In this document: in pieces, positions 8,049-15,329 of the stretch
Layout of the letters: every line of letters begins with the position of its first letter
Numbering within the stretch: the stretch's first letter is position 1
Assembly: GCF_007676705.1 (NCBI RefSeq)
Contig: NZ_VEBF01000013.1
Coordinates: 1-63,421, forward strand
DNA: 63,421 bases
Source of the DNA: Paenibacillus xylanexedens
GTDB taxonomy: Bacteria; Bacillota; Bacilli; Paenibacillales; Paenibacillaceae
Direction of reading: 5' to 3'
Program-made: the position numbers and the translations under genes
The notes under the pieces: model-generated
The model's input: only the letters and a program-made list of their open reading frames with translations
The model's database searches: none
What the model was told of the DNA's origin: nothing

Positions 8049-8076
8049 AGTATAAATCTTTCGTTGGGGATGTCAA
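8049..8076 (-). promoter_or_regulatory. sigma-A promoter of cysH-sat
   Basis: On minus, TTGACA (8071-8076), 16 bases and TATACT (8049-8054). The leader to the ATG is only about 70 bases, too short for an S-box or T-box riboswitch. Confidence 0.75.
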
Positions 8077-8720
8077 TGCCTACCATCTGGTAATAATAAT
8101 GAGTTCCTATCCAGTTTTAACTGGCTTTTCAGAGAATATTTTAGCTTAATTTGTGCAATTATCTGTTATCCAGATAAAATCAATCAGATTGGCCCAAATC
8201 TCCCGGAAGGTAACAATCTGCCCTTTAACGTTGGAAACCTTTGCTGCCACTGGGTTTGGAAAGTCTGTGTTACTAAGAACAAAACCAAAATTTCACTGGT
8301 CGATTGGAATTGAGGTATGAAAAGAACAAGTTTTAAGCTGAGCAAGATTGCAACATGTCTCAATTGATATGTAAGAGACATTTATCGTATCCATAAGAAA
8401 AACTGATGAGACTAACACTAAAAGATCATTGATAACAACATACTGAACACATTCAGGAAAAAGGTATGAGCCCGGCTAGATGGACTTAAAAAGGAACTGT
8501 TATGGAGAGAGTAGAAAAGATGCACACGAGTACATCGAGAGAACCGTTTAAGGGGTATAGGGGATATTAAAGGCACATGGGTGTACATATTAAAGAAAGC
8601 ATACGGAGGAACATTAGGGTGTTTAAAAGGGCTATGCTTGAAAATAATATATACATCGGAGAGATATGAGATCCATTGAAAAAGGTGAACAATTGTATGA
8701 CCACATAGCCATACATCAAT
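8077..8720. other. gene-poor intergenic region
   Basis: About 640 bases without a gene I can defend. The 8100-8400 part is AT-rich with small hairpins (CCAGTT/AACTGG near 8114, TATCTG/CAGATA near 8162). From about 8440 the plus strand is strongly purine-rich and contains several short frames with starts and possible ribosome-binding sites: 8480-8551 (23 residues, MDLKRNCYGE...), 8502-8570, 8577-8669 and 8666-8722, the last two overlapping by ATGA. None resembles a protein I know. It may be a decayed gene or noncoding RNA. Confidence 0.4.
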
Positions 8721-8757
8721 AAAAAAAGCCTTCGGCCGAGGCCAAAGGCTTTTAAAC
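8721..8757 (-). terminator. terminator of rplM-rpsI
   Basis: On minus, AAAAGCCTTTGGCC, a short loop and GGCCGAAGGC with a TTTTTTT run directly after the rpsI stop. Confidence 0.88.
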
Positions 8758-8760
8758 ATA

Positions 8761-9153
8761 TTAACGTTTGGAGAACTGAGGTGCGCGACGAGCCGCTTTA
8801 AGACCGTATTTTTTACGCTCTTTCATACGTGGGTCACGAGTCAGGAATCCTGCTTTTTTCAGGGATGCACGGTATTCCGGATCTGCTTTCAACAAAGCGC
8901 GGGAGATACCATGACGGATTGCGCCGGCTTGACCGGAGATTCCGCCACCATGAGCAATAACAAGAACGTCATAGTTGTTGAGCGTTTCTGTCAAGTTCAG
9001 TGGTTGTTTTACGATCAGTTTGAGTGTTTCCAAACCGAAGTATTCATTAATATCACGTTTATTGATGACAATGCGTCCTTCACCCGGTACAAGGCGAACA
9101 CGTGCTACCGAATGTTTACGACGACCTGTCCCATAGTATTGTACTTGTGCCAT
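8761..9153 (-). CDS. rpsI: 30S ribosomal protein S9
   Basis: Encodes 130 residues. The C-terminal tail ending QFSKR reaches the P-site tRNA, and YYGTGRRK at the N-terminus is typical of S9. The frame is full length for the family. AAGGAGG lies nine bases before the ATG. It is co-transcribed with rplM, 19 bases upstream, and ends at a strong terminator. Confidence 0.98.
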   Translation of the reverse strand: MAQVQYYGTGRRKHSVARVRLVPGEGRIVINKRDINEYFGLETLKLIVKQPLNLTETLNNYDVLVIAHGGGISGQAGAIRHGISRALLKADPEYRASLKKAGFLTRDPRMKERKKYGLKAARRAPQFSKR

Positions 9154-9172
9154 GAAACTGTCCTCCTTTTAA

Positions 9173-9610
9173 TTAACCGCGAAGTTCGTAAACTTCTGGT
9201 TTTTGTGCTGCATGTGGATGCTCAGTGCCTCTGTACGCTTTAAGTCTCAACTTCATTTTCTCGCCCATGCGAGTTTTAGGAAGCATACCGCGAACAGCCA
9301 ATTCCAACATACGCTCAGGTTTGTTTTTAACCATCTCTTCAGCTGTAGTTACTTTCAAACCACCTGGGTGCATTGAGTGACGGTAGTATTTTTTACCTTG
9401 CATTTTCTTACCAGTCAATACGATTTTCTCAGCATTGATGATAACAACGAAATCGCCAGTGTCCACATGTGGAGTGAATTGTGGCTTGTGTTTGCCGCGA
9501 ATCAAAGCAGCTGCTTCGCTCGCCAAACGTCCGAGGGTTTTGCCTTCAGCATCAATGATGTGCCATTGGCGCTCAACTTCGTTAGGCTTCGCCATGTACG
9601 TAGTACGCAT
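9173..9610 (-). CDS. rplM: 50S ribosomal protein L13
   Basis: Encodes 145 residues with the L13 signatures HVDTGDFVVIINAEK (about 48-62) and MLPKTRMG near residue 109. L13 is an early assembly protein of the large subunit. The ATG at 9610 (MRTTYMAK) has GGAGG eight bases upstream, preferred to the internal ATG six codons on. It has its own promoter and a structured leader, and pairs with rpsI. Confidence 0.98.
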   Translation of the reverse strand: MRTTYMAKPNEVERQWHIIDAEGKTLGRLASEAAALIRGKHKPQFTPHVDTGDFVVIINAEKIVLTGKKMQGKKYYRHSMHPGGLKVTTAEEMVKNKPERMLELAVRGMLPKTRMGEKMKLRLKAYRGTEHPHAAQKPEVYELRG

Positions 9611-9629
9611 GAAAAGTTCCTCCTTAAAA

Positions 9630-9750
9630 TGTTCAAAATCATCATTTTCATTTATCTTCGTTCGTTAAGTTATAACTTTAGGTGTTGATGGATTGTAAAT
9701 TCAATGTGAACCTCTTAATTGGGGCTGTGGGAAAGCCATTAAGAAAACAC
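9630..9750 (-). promoter_or_regulatory. rplM leader, possible L13 autoregulatory RNA
   Basis: The transcribed leader carries a stem CTTAAT-GGCT paired with AGCC-ATTAAG (about 9713-9742) and a small palindrome AAGTTATAACTT (9669-9680). Firmicutes often carry an L13 leader in this position. I cannot confirm the consensus by eye. Confidence 0.45.
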
Positions 9751-9757
9751 AACTTTT

Positions 9758-9786
9758 ATATTACATGATAGGCGCTTAAATCGCAA
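9758..9786 (-). promoter_or_regulatory. sigma-A promoter of rplM-rpsI
   Basis: On minus, TTGCGA (9781-9786), 17 bases and TAATAT (9758-9763), between truA and rplM. Confidence 0.65.
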
Positions 9787-9815
9787 GTGTTAATTAAGCT
9801 TTTCACTCACCAAAT

Positions 9816-10589
9816 TTAATCTTTTTTGTATTCAAGATCCCAGAGCATTAAACCGCAGCTAACTGCAGTAGGTCCTGCAGCAGATCGATTACATGCAGCA
9901 ATCATTTTCGGTACATCAGAGGCTTTCCGTTTGCCCTCTCCGATCTCCAGCAGTGTCCCTACAATGATGCGAACCATATGCTGCAAAAAGCCGTTACCAC
10001 TCACATAAATGTGAATGACACCCTGATCGCGCGGATGGTCTCTGCACATTGATCGGTCCACTTCAATCCATGCTTCGTATACCGAACGTACATGATTCTC
10101 TTTCTGAGACTTGCGTGAAGCAAAAGAGGTGAAATCATACGTCCCTATGAAATGATGCAAGCCCTCCTGCATTGCCATAATGTCCAGCTTCGCATGATGA
10201 TGATACTGCAATCTTCTGTTGAAAACATCCGGAAATTGGTTCGCATTGACTGTATAACGATACGTTTTCTTTTTCGCTGCATAGCGAGAATGAAAATCAG
10301 TCGAAACTTCAATCGCATCAATAACAACAATATCCGATGGTAATCTGGAGTTGAGTGCAATACACCAACGTTCAATCGGGATCTGGGACTCCGTAGGAAA
10401 ATTGAAGATCTGTCTGCGAGCGTGAACGCCTGCATCCGTTCGGCCTGATCCTGTAATTTTAACAGTCTCACCGGTTAACGCACGAATGGCATCTTCAAGA
10501 TGGTCCTGAATGGTATTCCCTCCCGGCTGAACTTGAAAGCCGTAATAGGCAGTGCCATCATAAGTTAACGTCATACATAAGTTCCGCAT
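9816..10589 (-). CDS. truA: tRNA pseudouridine(38-40) synthase TruA
   Basis: Encodes 257 residues. The catalytic aspartate sits in GSGRTDAGVHA (about 46-56). RYAAKKKTYRY and the C-terminal FLQHMVRIIVGTLLEIG motif are typical of TruA. It converts uridines 38-40 of the tRNA anticodon arm to pseudouridine. The ATG at 10589 (MRNLCMTLTYDGT) has AAAGGTG eight bases upstream; the frame is open to 10640 but the extra 17 residues have no site. Unlike B. subtilis, no ECF transporter genes lie between rplQ and truA. Confidence 0.95.
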   Translation of the reverse strand: MRNLCMTLTYDGTAYYGFQVQPGGNTIQDHLEDAIRALTGETVKITGSGRTDAGVHARRQIFNFPTESQIPIERWCIALNSRLPSDIVVIDAIEVSTDFHSRYAAKKKTYRYTVNANQFPDVFNRRLQYHHHAKLDIMAMQEGLHHFIGTYDFTSFASRKSQKENHVRSVYEAWIEVDRSMCRDHPRDQGVIHIYVSGNGFLQHMVRIIVGTLLEIGEGKRKASDVPKMIAACNRSAAGPTAVSCGLMLWDLEYKKD

Positions 10590-10635
10590 TATTACCACAC
10601 CTTTGTTCCATACTATACATATCCCTATCCCGAAC

Positions 10636-10664
10636 AGCAAAAGAAGCCCCTTACGGAGCTTCTA
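10636..10664 (-). terminator. terminator after rplQ
   Basis: On minus, GAAGCTCC, GTAA loop and GGGGCTTC with TTTTGC after it. It ends the long ribosomal superoperon and separates truA. Confidence 0.75.
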
Positions 10665-10749
10665 TTACAGCACGAATTCCGAAATGAAGAGAAAAAAAGG
10701 GTTAATCCAGAATCATTTGATTCTGTCCCCTTTCCTCATCTCATCTGTT

Positions 10750-11115
10750 TTACGCGCGGTCTACCAGTTCCAAGTAAACCATTGGCGCTGCGTCACCACG
10801 ACGAGGTCCCAGTTTCAGGATACGAGTGTATCCACCTGGACGCTCAGCGTAACGACCGGACAATTCGCTAAACAATTTTTGGATTGCATCTTGCTCACCA
10901 TCGATAGTTTCGCGGCGAACATATGCTGCCACTTGGCGACGGGCATGAAGATCTCCCTTTTTCGCTTTAGTGATCAGTTTTTCAGCAATAGAGCGAACCT
11001 CTTTTGCTTTCGCTTCAGTTGTCTGAATGCGTTCGTATAAGAACAGGTCGGTTACCAGGTCACGGAACAAAGCTTTACGTGCGCTGGAATTACGGCCCAA
11101 CTTTTGGTATGCCAT
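10750..11115 (-). CDS. rplQ: 50S ribosomal protein L17
   Basis: Encodes 121 residues, the bacterial L17 length, with N-terminal MAYQKLGRNSSARKAL and the GGYTRILKLGPRRGDAAPM motif near 93-111. L17 lies at the peptide exit face of the 50S subunit. ATG preceded by GGAGG. Last gene of the superoperon, 34 bases after rpoA. Confidence 0.98.
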   Translation of the reverse strand: MAYQKLGRNSSARKALFRDLVTDLFLYERIQTTEAKAKEVRSIAEKLITKAKKGDLHARRQVAAYVRRETIDGEQDAIQKLFSELSGRYAERPGGYTRILKLGPRRGDAAPMVYLELVDRA

Positions 11116-11149
11116 TGTTTTCCCTCCTTCACTTCAAGCACTCGGCTGT

Positions 11150-12094
11150 CTATTCTTCTGTACGGAGTCCCAAACCAAGTTCCTCAAGCTTCTCTTGAAC
11201 TTCTTCCAAAGACTTGCGTCCGAGGTTACGGACTTTCATCATGTCTTCTTCTGTTTTCGTAGTCAGCTCTTGCACAGTATTAATACCGGCACGTTTGAGG
11301 CAGTTGTAGGAACGAACAGAGAGATCCAGCTCTTCGATCGTCATTTCGAGTACTTTTTCTTTTTTGTCTTCTTCTTTTTCGACCATGATCTCTGCATCTT
11401 TCGCTTCGTCTGTAAGACCCACGAAGAGCATCAAATGCTCAGTCAAAATTTTAGCGCCAAGGCTTACAGCCTCTTCAGGACGAATACTTCCATCAGTCCA
11501 AACTTCCAACGTGAGCTTGTCATAGTTGGTCACTTGACCGACACGCGTATTTTCCACAGCGTAGTTAACGCGACTGATCGGGGTGAAGATGGAATCGACT
11601 GGGATGACGCCGATCGGCTGGTCATCGCGTTTATTCCGATCTGCCTGGACGTAGCCGCGACCGCGATTGGCAAAAATACGCATGTGAAGTCTCGAACCTG
11701 GTCCGAGCGTAGCAATGTGCAAATCCGGGTTAAGGATTTCCACATCGGAGTCAGCACGGATATCTCCAGCCGTAATTGCTCCTTCGCCTTCAGCATCAAT
11801 CTCGAGAACTTTCTCCTCATCCGAATGAATCTTAAGCGACAAAGCTTTCAGGTTAAGAATAACCTCCGTAACATCTTCCATTACGCCAGGAACTGTAGCA
11901 AATTCATGCAGAACGCCATCGATTTGAACCGAAGACACTGCCGCACCCGGCAGTGACGAGAGCAAGATTCGGCGAAGCGAGTTTCCAAGCGTCGTACCGT
12001 ATCCGCGCTCAAGCGGTTCTACTACGAATTTCCCATAGGTGCCATCATCGTTGACGTCTACCGTCTCAATTTTCGGCTTTTCGATTTCAATCAC
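11150..12094 (-). CDS. rpoA: RNA polymerase alpha subunit
   Basis: Encodes 314 residues: N-terminal dimerisation and assembly domain (about 1-228) with GNSLRRILLSSLPGAAV (about 37-53), a charged acidic linker (EKEEDKKEK), and the C-terminal domain that contacts UP elements and regulators (NCLKRAGINTVQEL). The start is GTG at 12094 with GGAGGGG upstream; it aligns with the B. subtilis start MIEIEKPKIE. Lies between rpsK and rplQ in the usual order. Confidence 0.98.
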   Translation of the reverse strand: MIEIEKPKIETVDVNDDGTYGKFVVEPLERGYGTTLGNSLRRILLSSLPGAAVSSVQIDGVLHEFATVPGVMEDVTEVILNLKALSLKIHSDEEKVLEIDAEGEGAITAGDIRADSDVEILNPDLHIATLGPGSRLHMRIFANRGRGYVQADRNKRDDQPIGVIPVDSIFTPISRVNYAVENTRVGQVTNYDKLTLEVWTDGSIRPEEAVSLGAKILTEHLMLFVGLTDEAKDAEIMVEKEEDKKEKVLEMTIEELDLSVRSYNCLKRAGINTVQELTTKTEEDMMKVRNLGRKSLEEVQEKLEELGLGLRTEE

Positions 12095-12230
12095 TGCAAT
12101 ACCCCTCCTTCAAAACGTCGGTCCTCTATGAAACATTTACCTTCTCTTGCGAAAACATGTAGTAGTATGCCTAAACAACCATTATTAGCAGATTGTGCCG
12201 GAAATATACCACACGCAGGGGCAAATCTCA

Positions 12231-12626
12231 TTAGACACGACGACGTTTTGGAGGACGGCATCCGTTATGCGGGACTGGAGTTACGTCTTTGATCAGGTTA
12301 ACTTCAAGACCAGCAGCTTGCAAAGAGCGGATCGCTGCTTCACGGCCTGCGCCTGGTCCTTTAACCATAACCTCAACGGCTTTCATCCCATGTTCCATTG
12401 CAGCTTTGGCAGCAGTCTCAGCAGCCATTTGTGCAGCAAACGGAGTCGATTTACGGGAACCTCTGAATCCGAGGCCGCCGGAGCTTGCCCACGAAATTGC
12501 ATTTCCGTGAGGATCCGTAATAGTAACGATAGTGTTATTGAAAGTGGAACGGATATGCGCCACGCCAGATTCAATATTCTTACGGTCACGACGTTTAGTA
12601 CGTACGACTTTTTTCGGTTTAGCCAT
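12231..12626 (-). CDS. rpsK: 30S ribosomal protein S11
   Basis: Encodes 131 residues. FNNTIVTITDPHGNAISWAS (about 29-48) and GPGAGREAAIR are S11 signatures, and the C-terminus ends PPKRRRV. S11 shapes the 30S platform with S18 and S6. ATG with a run of Gs upstream. Nineteen bases after rpsM; a 136-base gap follows before rpoA. Confidence 0.98.
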   Translation of the reverse strand: MAKPKKVVRTKRRDRKNIESGVAHIRSTFNNTIVTITDPHGNAISWASSGGLGFRGSRKSTPFAAQMAAETAAKAAMEHGMKAVEVMVKGPGAGREAAIRSLQAAGLEVNLIKDVTPVPHNGCRPPKRRRV

Positions 12627-12645
12627 TTTCTCTTATCCCCCCTTA

Positions 12646-13014
12646 TTATTTCTTCTTGTTCGCTACTGTACGACGAGGACCTTTACGAGTACGAGCATTC
12701 GTTTTCGTACGTTGTCCACGAACAGGCAGACCACGACGATGACGAACTCCACGGTAACAACCGATCTCCGTCAAACGTTTAATATTCAAAGAGATTTCTC
12801 GACGCAGGTCACCTTCTACTTTGACCTCTTTATCGATACTTTCACGCAATTTGCTGACTTCATCTTCCGTCAAATCACGAACACGAGTGTCCGGATTGAT
12901 GCCTGTTGTGCTCAGAATTTTCTGGGAAGTCGTTTTACCGATTCCGAAAATATAAGTCAAGGCGATCTCAACGCGCTTATCACGTGGCAAATCCACACCA
13001 GCTATACGTGCCAT
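12646..13014 (-). CDS. rpsM: 30S ribosomal protein S13
   Basis: Encodes 122 residues. MARIAGVDLPRDKRVEIALT and the C-terminal GLPVRGQRTKTNARTRKG are classic S13 sequences; the basic tail touches the P-site tRNA and the head bridges to the 50S subunit. ATG with GGGGGTG upstream. Between rpmJ and rpsK. Confidence 0.98.
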   Translation of the reverse strand: MARIAGVDLPRDKRVEIALTYIFGIGKTTSQKILSTTGINPDTRVRDLTEDEVSKLRESIDKEVKVEGDLRREISLNIKRLTEIGCYRGVRHRRGLPVRGQRTKTNARTRKGPRRTVANKKK

Positions 13015-13034
13015 TTTACGCTACACCCCCTTCT

Positions 13035-13148
13035 TTAACCTTGTTTTTGTTTGTGTTTCGGATTTTCACAGATAACCATAACATTCCCTTTGCGGCGAAT
13101 GACTTTGCACTTTTCGCAAATCGGCTTGACCGAAGGTCTTACCTTCAT
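13035..13148 (-). CDS. rpmJ: 50S ribosomal protein L36
   Basis: A 37-residue gene, MKVRPSVKPIC then EKCKVIRRKGNVMVIC and a basic end. The C-x2-C...C...H zinc ligands (C11, C14, C27, H32) are complete, so this is the zinc-binding form. GAGGAGG lies seven bases before the ATG at 13148. Sits in its normal place between infA and rpsM. Confidence 0.97.
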   Translation of the reverse strand: MKVRPSVKPICEKCKVIRRKGNVMVICENPKHKQKQG

Positions 13149-13154
13149 GTGAAT

Positions 13155-13262
13155 TACCTCCTCAAAGTTTTGCTAAGCAAAACCCTCTTCGTAAGCATTG
13201 ACCTTGTTCTACTATTGTAAAACCGGCTTCGAAGCTTTCGCAAGTTTTGCCGGGCAAAACCC
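13155..13262 (-). repeat. two copies of a hairpin element between infA and rpmJ
   Basis: On minus the copies are GGGTTTTGC-CCG-GCAAAACTT (about 13231-13261) and GGGTTTTGC-TTA-GCAAAACTT (about 13155-13183). Each is preceded by a similar segment (CTTATGTAGC / CTTACGAAGA), so the unit is longer than the hairpin and looks duplicated. Neither has a T-run, so these are not standard terminators. Confidence 0.6.
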
Positions 13263-13300
13263 GCTACATAAGCTTCACAGTTCATTGCAACTGTCTACTA

Positions 13301-13516
13301 CTATTTACGGTAAGTTATACGACCTTTTGTTAAATCATAAGGTGACAACTGAACAACTACTTTGTCTCCAGTCAGGATACGGATAAAGTGCATCCGTAGT
13401 TTTCCGGAAACGTGAGCGAGAATTTGATGACCGTTCTCAAGCTCAACCTTGAATGTTGCGTTCGGTAGCGGTTCGAGAACCGTACCTTCCACTTCAATGA
13501 CATCTTCCTTGGCCAT
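13301..13516 (-). CDS. infA: translation initiation factor IF-1
   Basis: Encodes 71 residues, a single S1/OB-fold domain. MAKEDVIEVEGTV at the start and GDKVVVQLSPYDLTKGRIT near the end are typical. IF-1 blocks the A site during initiation and helps IF-2 and IF-3. Three bases separate it from the upstream KOW gene, so the two are probably translationally linked. ATG at 13516. Confidence 0.98.
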   Translation of the reverse strand: MAKEDVIEVEGTVLEPLPNATFKVELENGHQILAHVSGKLRMHFIRILTGDKVVVQLSPYDLTKGRITYRK

Positions 13517-13519
13517 TAG

Positions 13520-13828
13520 TCAGTCTCCTTTCTCATCAGCTTGAATGTTGGTGGATTCCAGAAATGAATGAACCGCATAGCGGAGCTTTCCATTTGTCAC
13601 CCGACCACACTCGTTTAAACTGTTTACAACCTCGCTGCTAATCATGGGCTGGAGTTCAAGATGAAGAATATTCTTCTTCTTGGGTTGATCAAACTTACGT
13701 TTGTCTCCATCCGCAATATACACGAACTTACTGTCCGCTATAGCAACAATTACTGCGGCTTGGTCCGCATTGCGGCCTTTACGGATCTTCACAAGTTGAC
13801 CGAGCTGCGGATTAGACTGATTATTCAT
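13520..13828 (-). CDS. KOW-domain RNA-binding protein, L14e/L27e-like
   Basis: Encodes 102 residues. The first part (LGQLVKIRKGRNADQAAVIV, about 9-28) is a KOW motif like that at the start of archaeal/eukaryotic L14e, followed by YIADGDKRKFDQPKKKN. A similar gene sits between map and infA in many Firmicutes. The role is not established; ribosome association is inferred from the domain and operon. Ten bases after map. Confidence 0.85.
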   Translation of the reverse strand: MNNQSNPQLGQLVKIRKGRNADQAAVIVAIADSKFVYIADGDKRKFDQPKKKNILHLELQPMISSEVVNSLNECGRVTNGKLRYAVHSFLESTNIQADEKGD

Positions 13829-13838
13829 GCCTCATCAC

Positions 13839-14591
13839 CTACGCATTCAGTTTCGTGAAAATTTCCATACCATCAGGTGTAACTGCTACGGTGTGTTCAA
13901 AGTGGGCACATAACGTTCCATCAACCGTGACGACAGTCCAGTTATCTTCCAACGTTTTCACATACCGTCTACCTACGTTAACCATCGGCTCTATGGCCAG
14001 CACCATGCCCGCTTTAAGCCGTGGTCCCCGATCGGGAAGACCATAGTTCGGAATCTGTGGTTCTTCGTGCAGATCCGCGCCTATGCCGTGACCGACATAT
14101 TCACGAACTACGGAGAACCCTTCATCTTCAATATATTTCTGAATCGCATGAGATATTGTAAACAAGCGAACGTCCGGTTTTACCAGCGCCAGACCTGCGT
14201 ATAACGAAGCCTCGGTAACGTCCAGAAGACGACGGGCTTCTTCGGAAATACGGCCGACCGGATAAGTCCAGGCGGAATCTCCATGATACCCCTGGTACTG
14301 CGCGCCAATGTCAAACGTAACGATATCGCCCTCGTTCAACTTGCGTTTGCCGGGAAATCCATGTACCAACTCTTCATTTACTGAAGCGCACACACTGGCA
14401 GGGAAACCGTTATAACCTTTGAAAGACGGCACAGCTCCTTGACTGCGAATGTATTGATCAGCCATATGGTCAAGTTCTCCAGTCGTAATACCGGGAGCGA
14501 TATGCTCTGCCAAGAGACGATGCGTTTCCGCAACAATTCTCCCTGCTTCCCTCATCAAGCCCAGTTCCGTTTCGGACTTACCAATGATCAT
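13839..14591 (-). CDS. map: methionine aminopeptidase, type I
   Basis: Encodes 250 residues. The five metal ligands are in place: D in FDIGAQYQGYHGDSAW (two aspartates), H in EYVGHGIGADLHEEP, E in AIEPM and E in CAHFEHTVAVT. It removes initiator methionine from new proteins. I chose ATG 14591 (GAGAGGT six bases upstream) over the TTG at 14594 that abuts the adk stop. Between adk and the KOW gene. Confidence 0.96.
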   Translation of the reverse strand: MIIGKSETELGLMREAGRIVAETHRLLAEHIAPGITTGELDHMADQYIRSQGAVPSFKGYNGFPASVCASVNEELVHGFPGKRKLNEGDIVTFDIGAQYQGYHGDSAWTYPVGRISEEARRLLDVTEASLYAGLALVKPDVRLFTISHAIQKYIEDEGFSVVREYVGHGIGADLHEEPQIPNYGLPDRGPRLKAGMVLAIEPMVNVGRRYVKTLEDNWTVVTVDGTLCAHFEHTVAVTPDGMEIFTKLNA

Positions 14592-14594
14592 CAA

Positions 14595-15239
14595 TTAACC
14601 TCTCAGTAAGGACACGATTTCTTTAGAAACTTGATCGATATCCTGTTCTCCGTTCATTTGACGAAGAAGACCTTTAGTCTCATAGAACGTGAGGAGTGGT
14701 GCTGTTTTGTTGATATACTCGTCCAGTCGGGTACCTACACTCTCTTCATTATCATCAGAGCGTTGATACAACTCACCAGCGCATTTATCACAAATACCTT
14801 CCTGCTTAGGCGGATTGAACACCACATGATAAGTGGAACCACAGTTCTTACAAATTCGACGACCCGTCAGACGAGCGAGCAATTTGTTGCGATCCACTTT
14901 CAGGTTGATTACATGATCGAGACCTGAGTTCAATCGATCCAGAATGCCATCGAGCGCTTCTGCTTGCGACAGGGTTCTTGGAAATCCATCCAAGAGGAAA
15001 CCTTCTCTGCAGTCAGGCTGCTGCAAACGTTCTTCAACGATGCCAATGGTCACATCATCTGGTACAAGCAATCCTTGATCCATATATTCCTTGGCTTTCA
15101 GGCCAATGGGAGTTCCCTGTTTGATCGCGAGACGAAATGCATCGCCTGTTGAAATATGGGGAATACCGAACTCTTTCACGATGACGTCTGCTTGTGTTCC
15201 TTTTCCTGCCCCCGGAGGGCCCATGAATAGGATGTTCAC
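14595..15239 (-). CDS. adk: adenylate kinase
   Basis: Encodes 214 residues. P-loop GPPGAGKGTQ (about 7-16), the LLDGFPRT motif (about 82-89) and a zinc-binding LID with CKNC...CDKC (about 129-153), which is the long Gram-positive form. It interconverts ATP, ADP and AMP. Start is GTG at 15239, with GGAGGGAG about seven bases upstream. Downstream of secY, directly before map. Confidence 0.97.
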   Translation of the reverse strand: MNILFMGPPGAGKGTQADVIVKEFGIPHISTGDAFRLAIKQGTPIGLKAKEYMDQGLLVPDDVTIGIVEERLQQPDCREGFLLDGFPRTLSQAEALDGILDRLNSGLDHVINLKVDRNKLLARLTGRRICKNCGSTYHVVFNPPKQEGICDKCAGELYQRSDDNEESVGTRLDEYINKTAPLLTFYETKGLLRQMNGEQDIDQVSKEIVSLLRG

Positions 15240-15329
15240 GTTATGTCACTCCCTCCAAGACTACCCTACATCAACAAACAGCACAATAGGTGCCGGCAAG
15301 TAAATCTTAGCTTGACCGGTACCTATTGC

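Noticed and set aside
7975..8054. S-box or T-box leader for cysH-sat
   Set aside because: The leader from promoter to start is only about 70 bases and has no T-box core or terminator.
8418..8759. 113-codon minus-strand frame after rpsI
   Set aside because: It starts in the rpsI terminator region on the wrong side, has no ribosome-binding site, and is a Phe/Leu/Ser-rich complement of the purine-rich plus strand.
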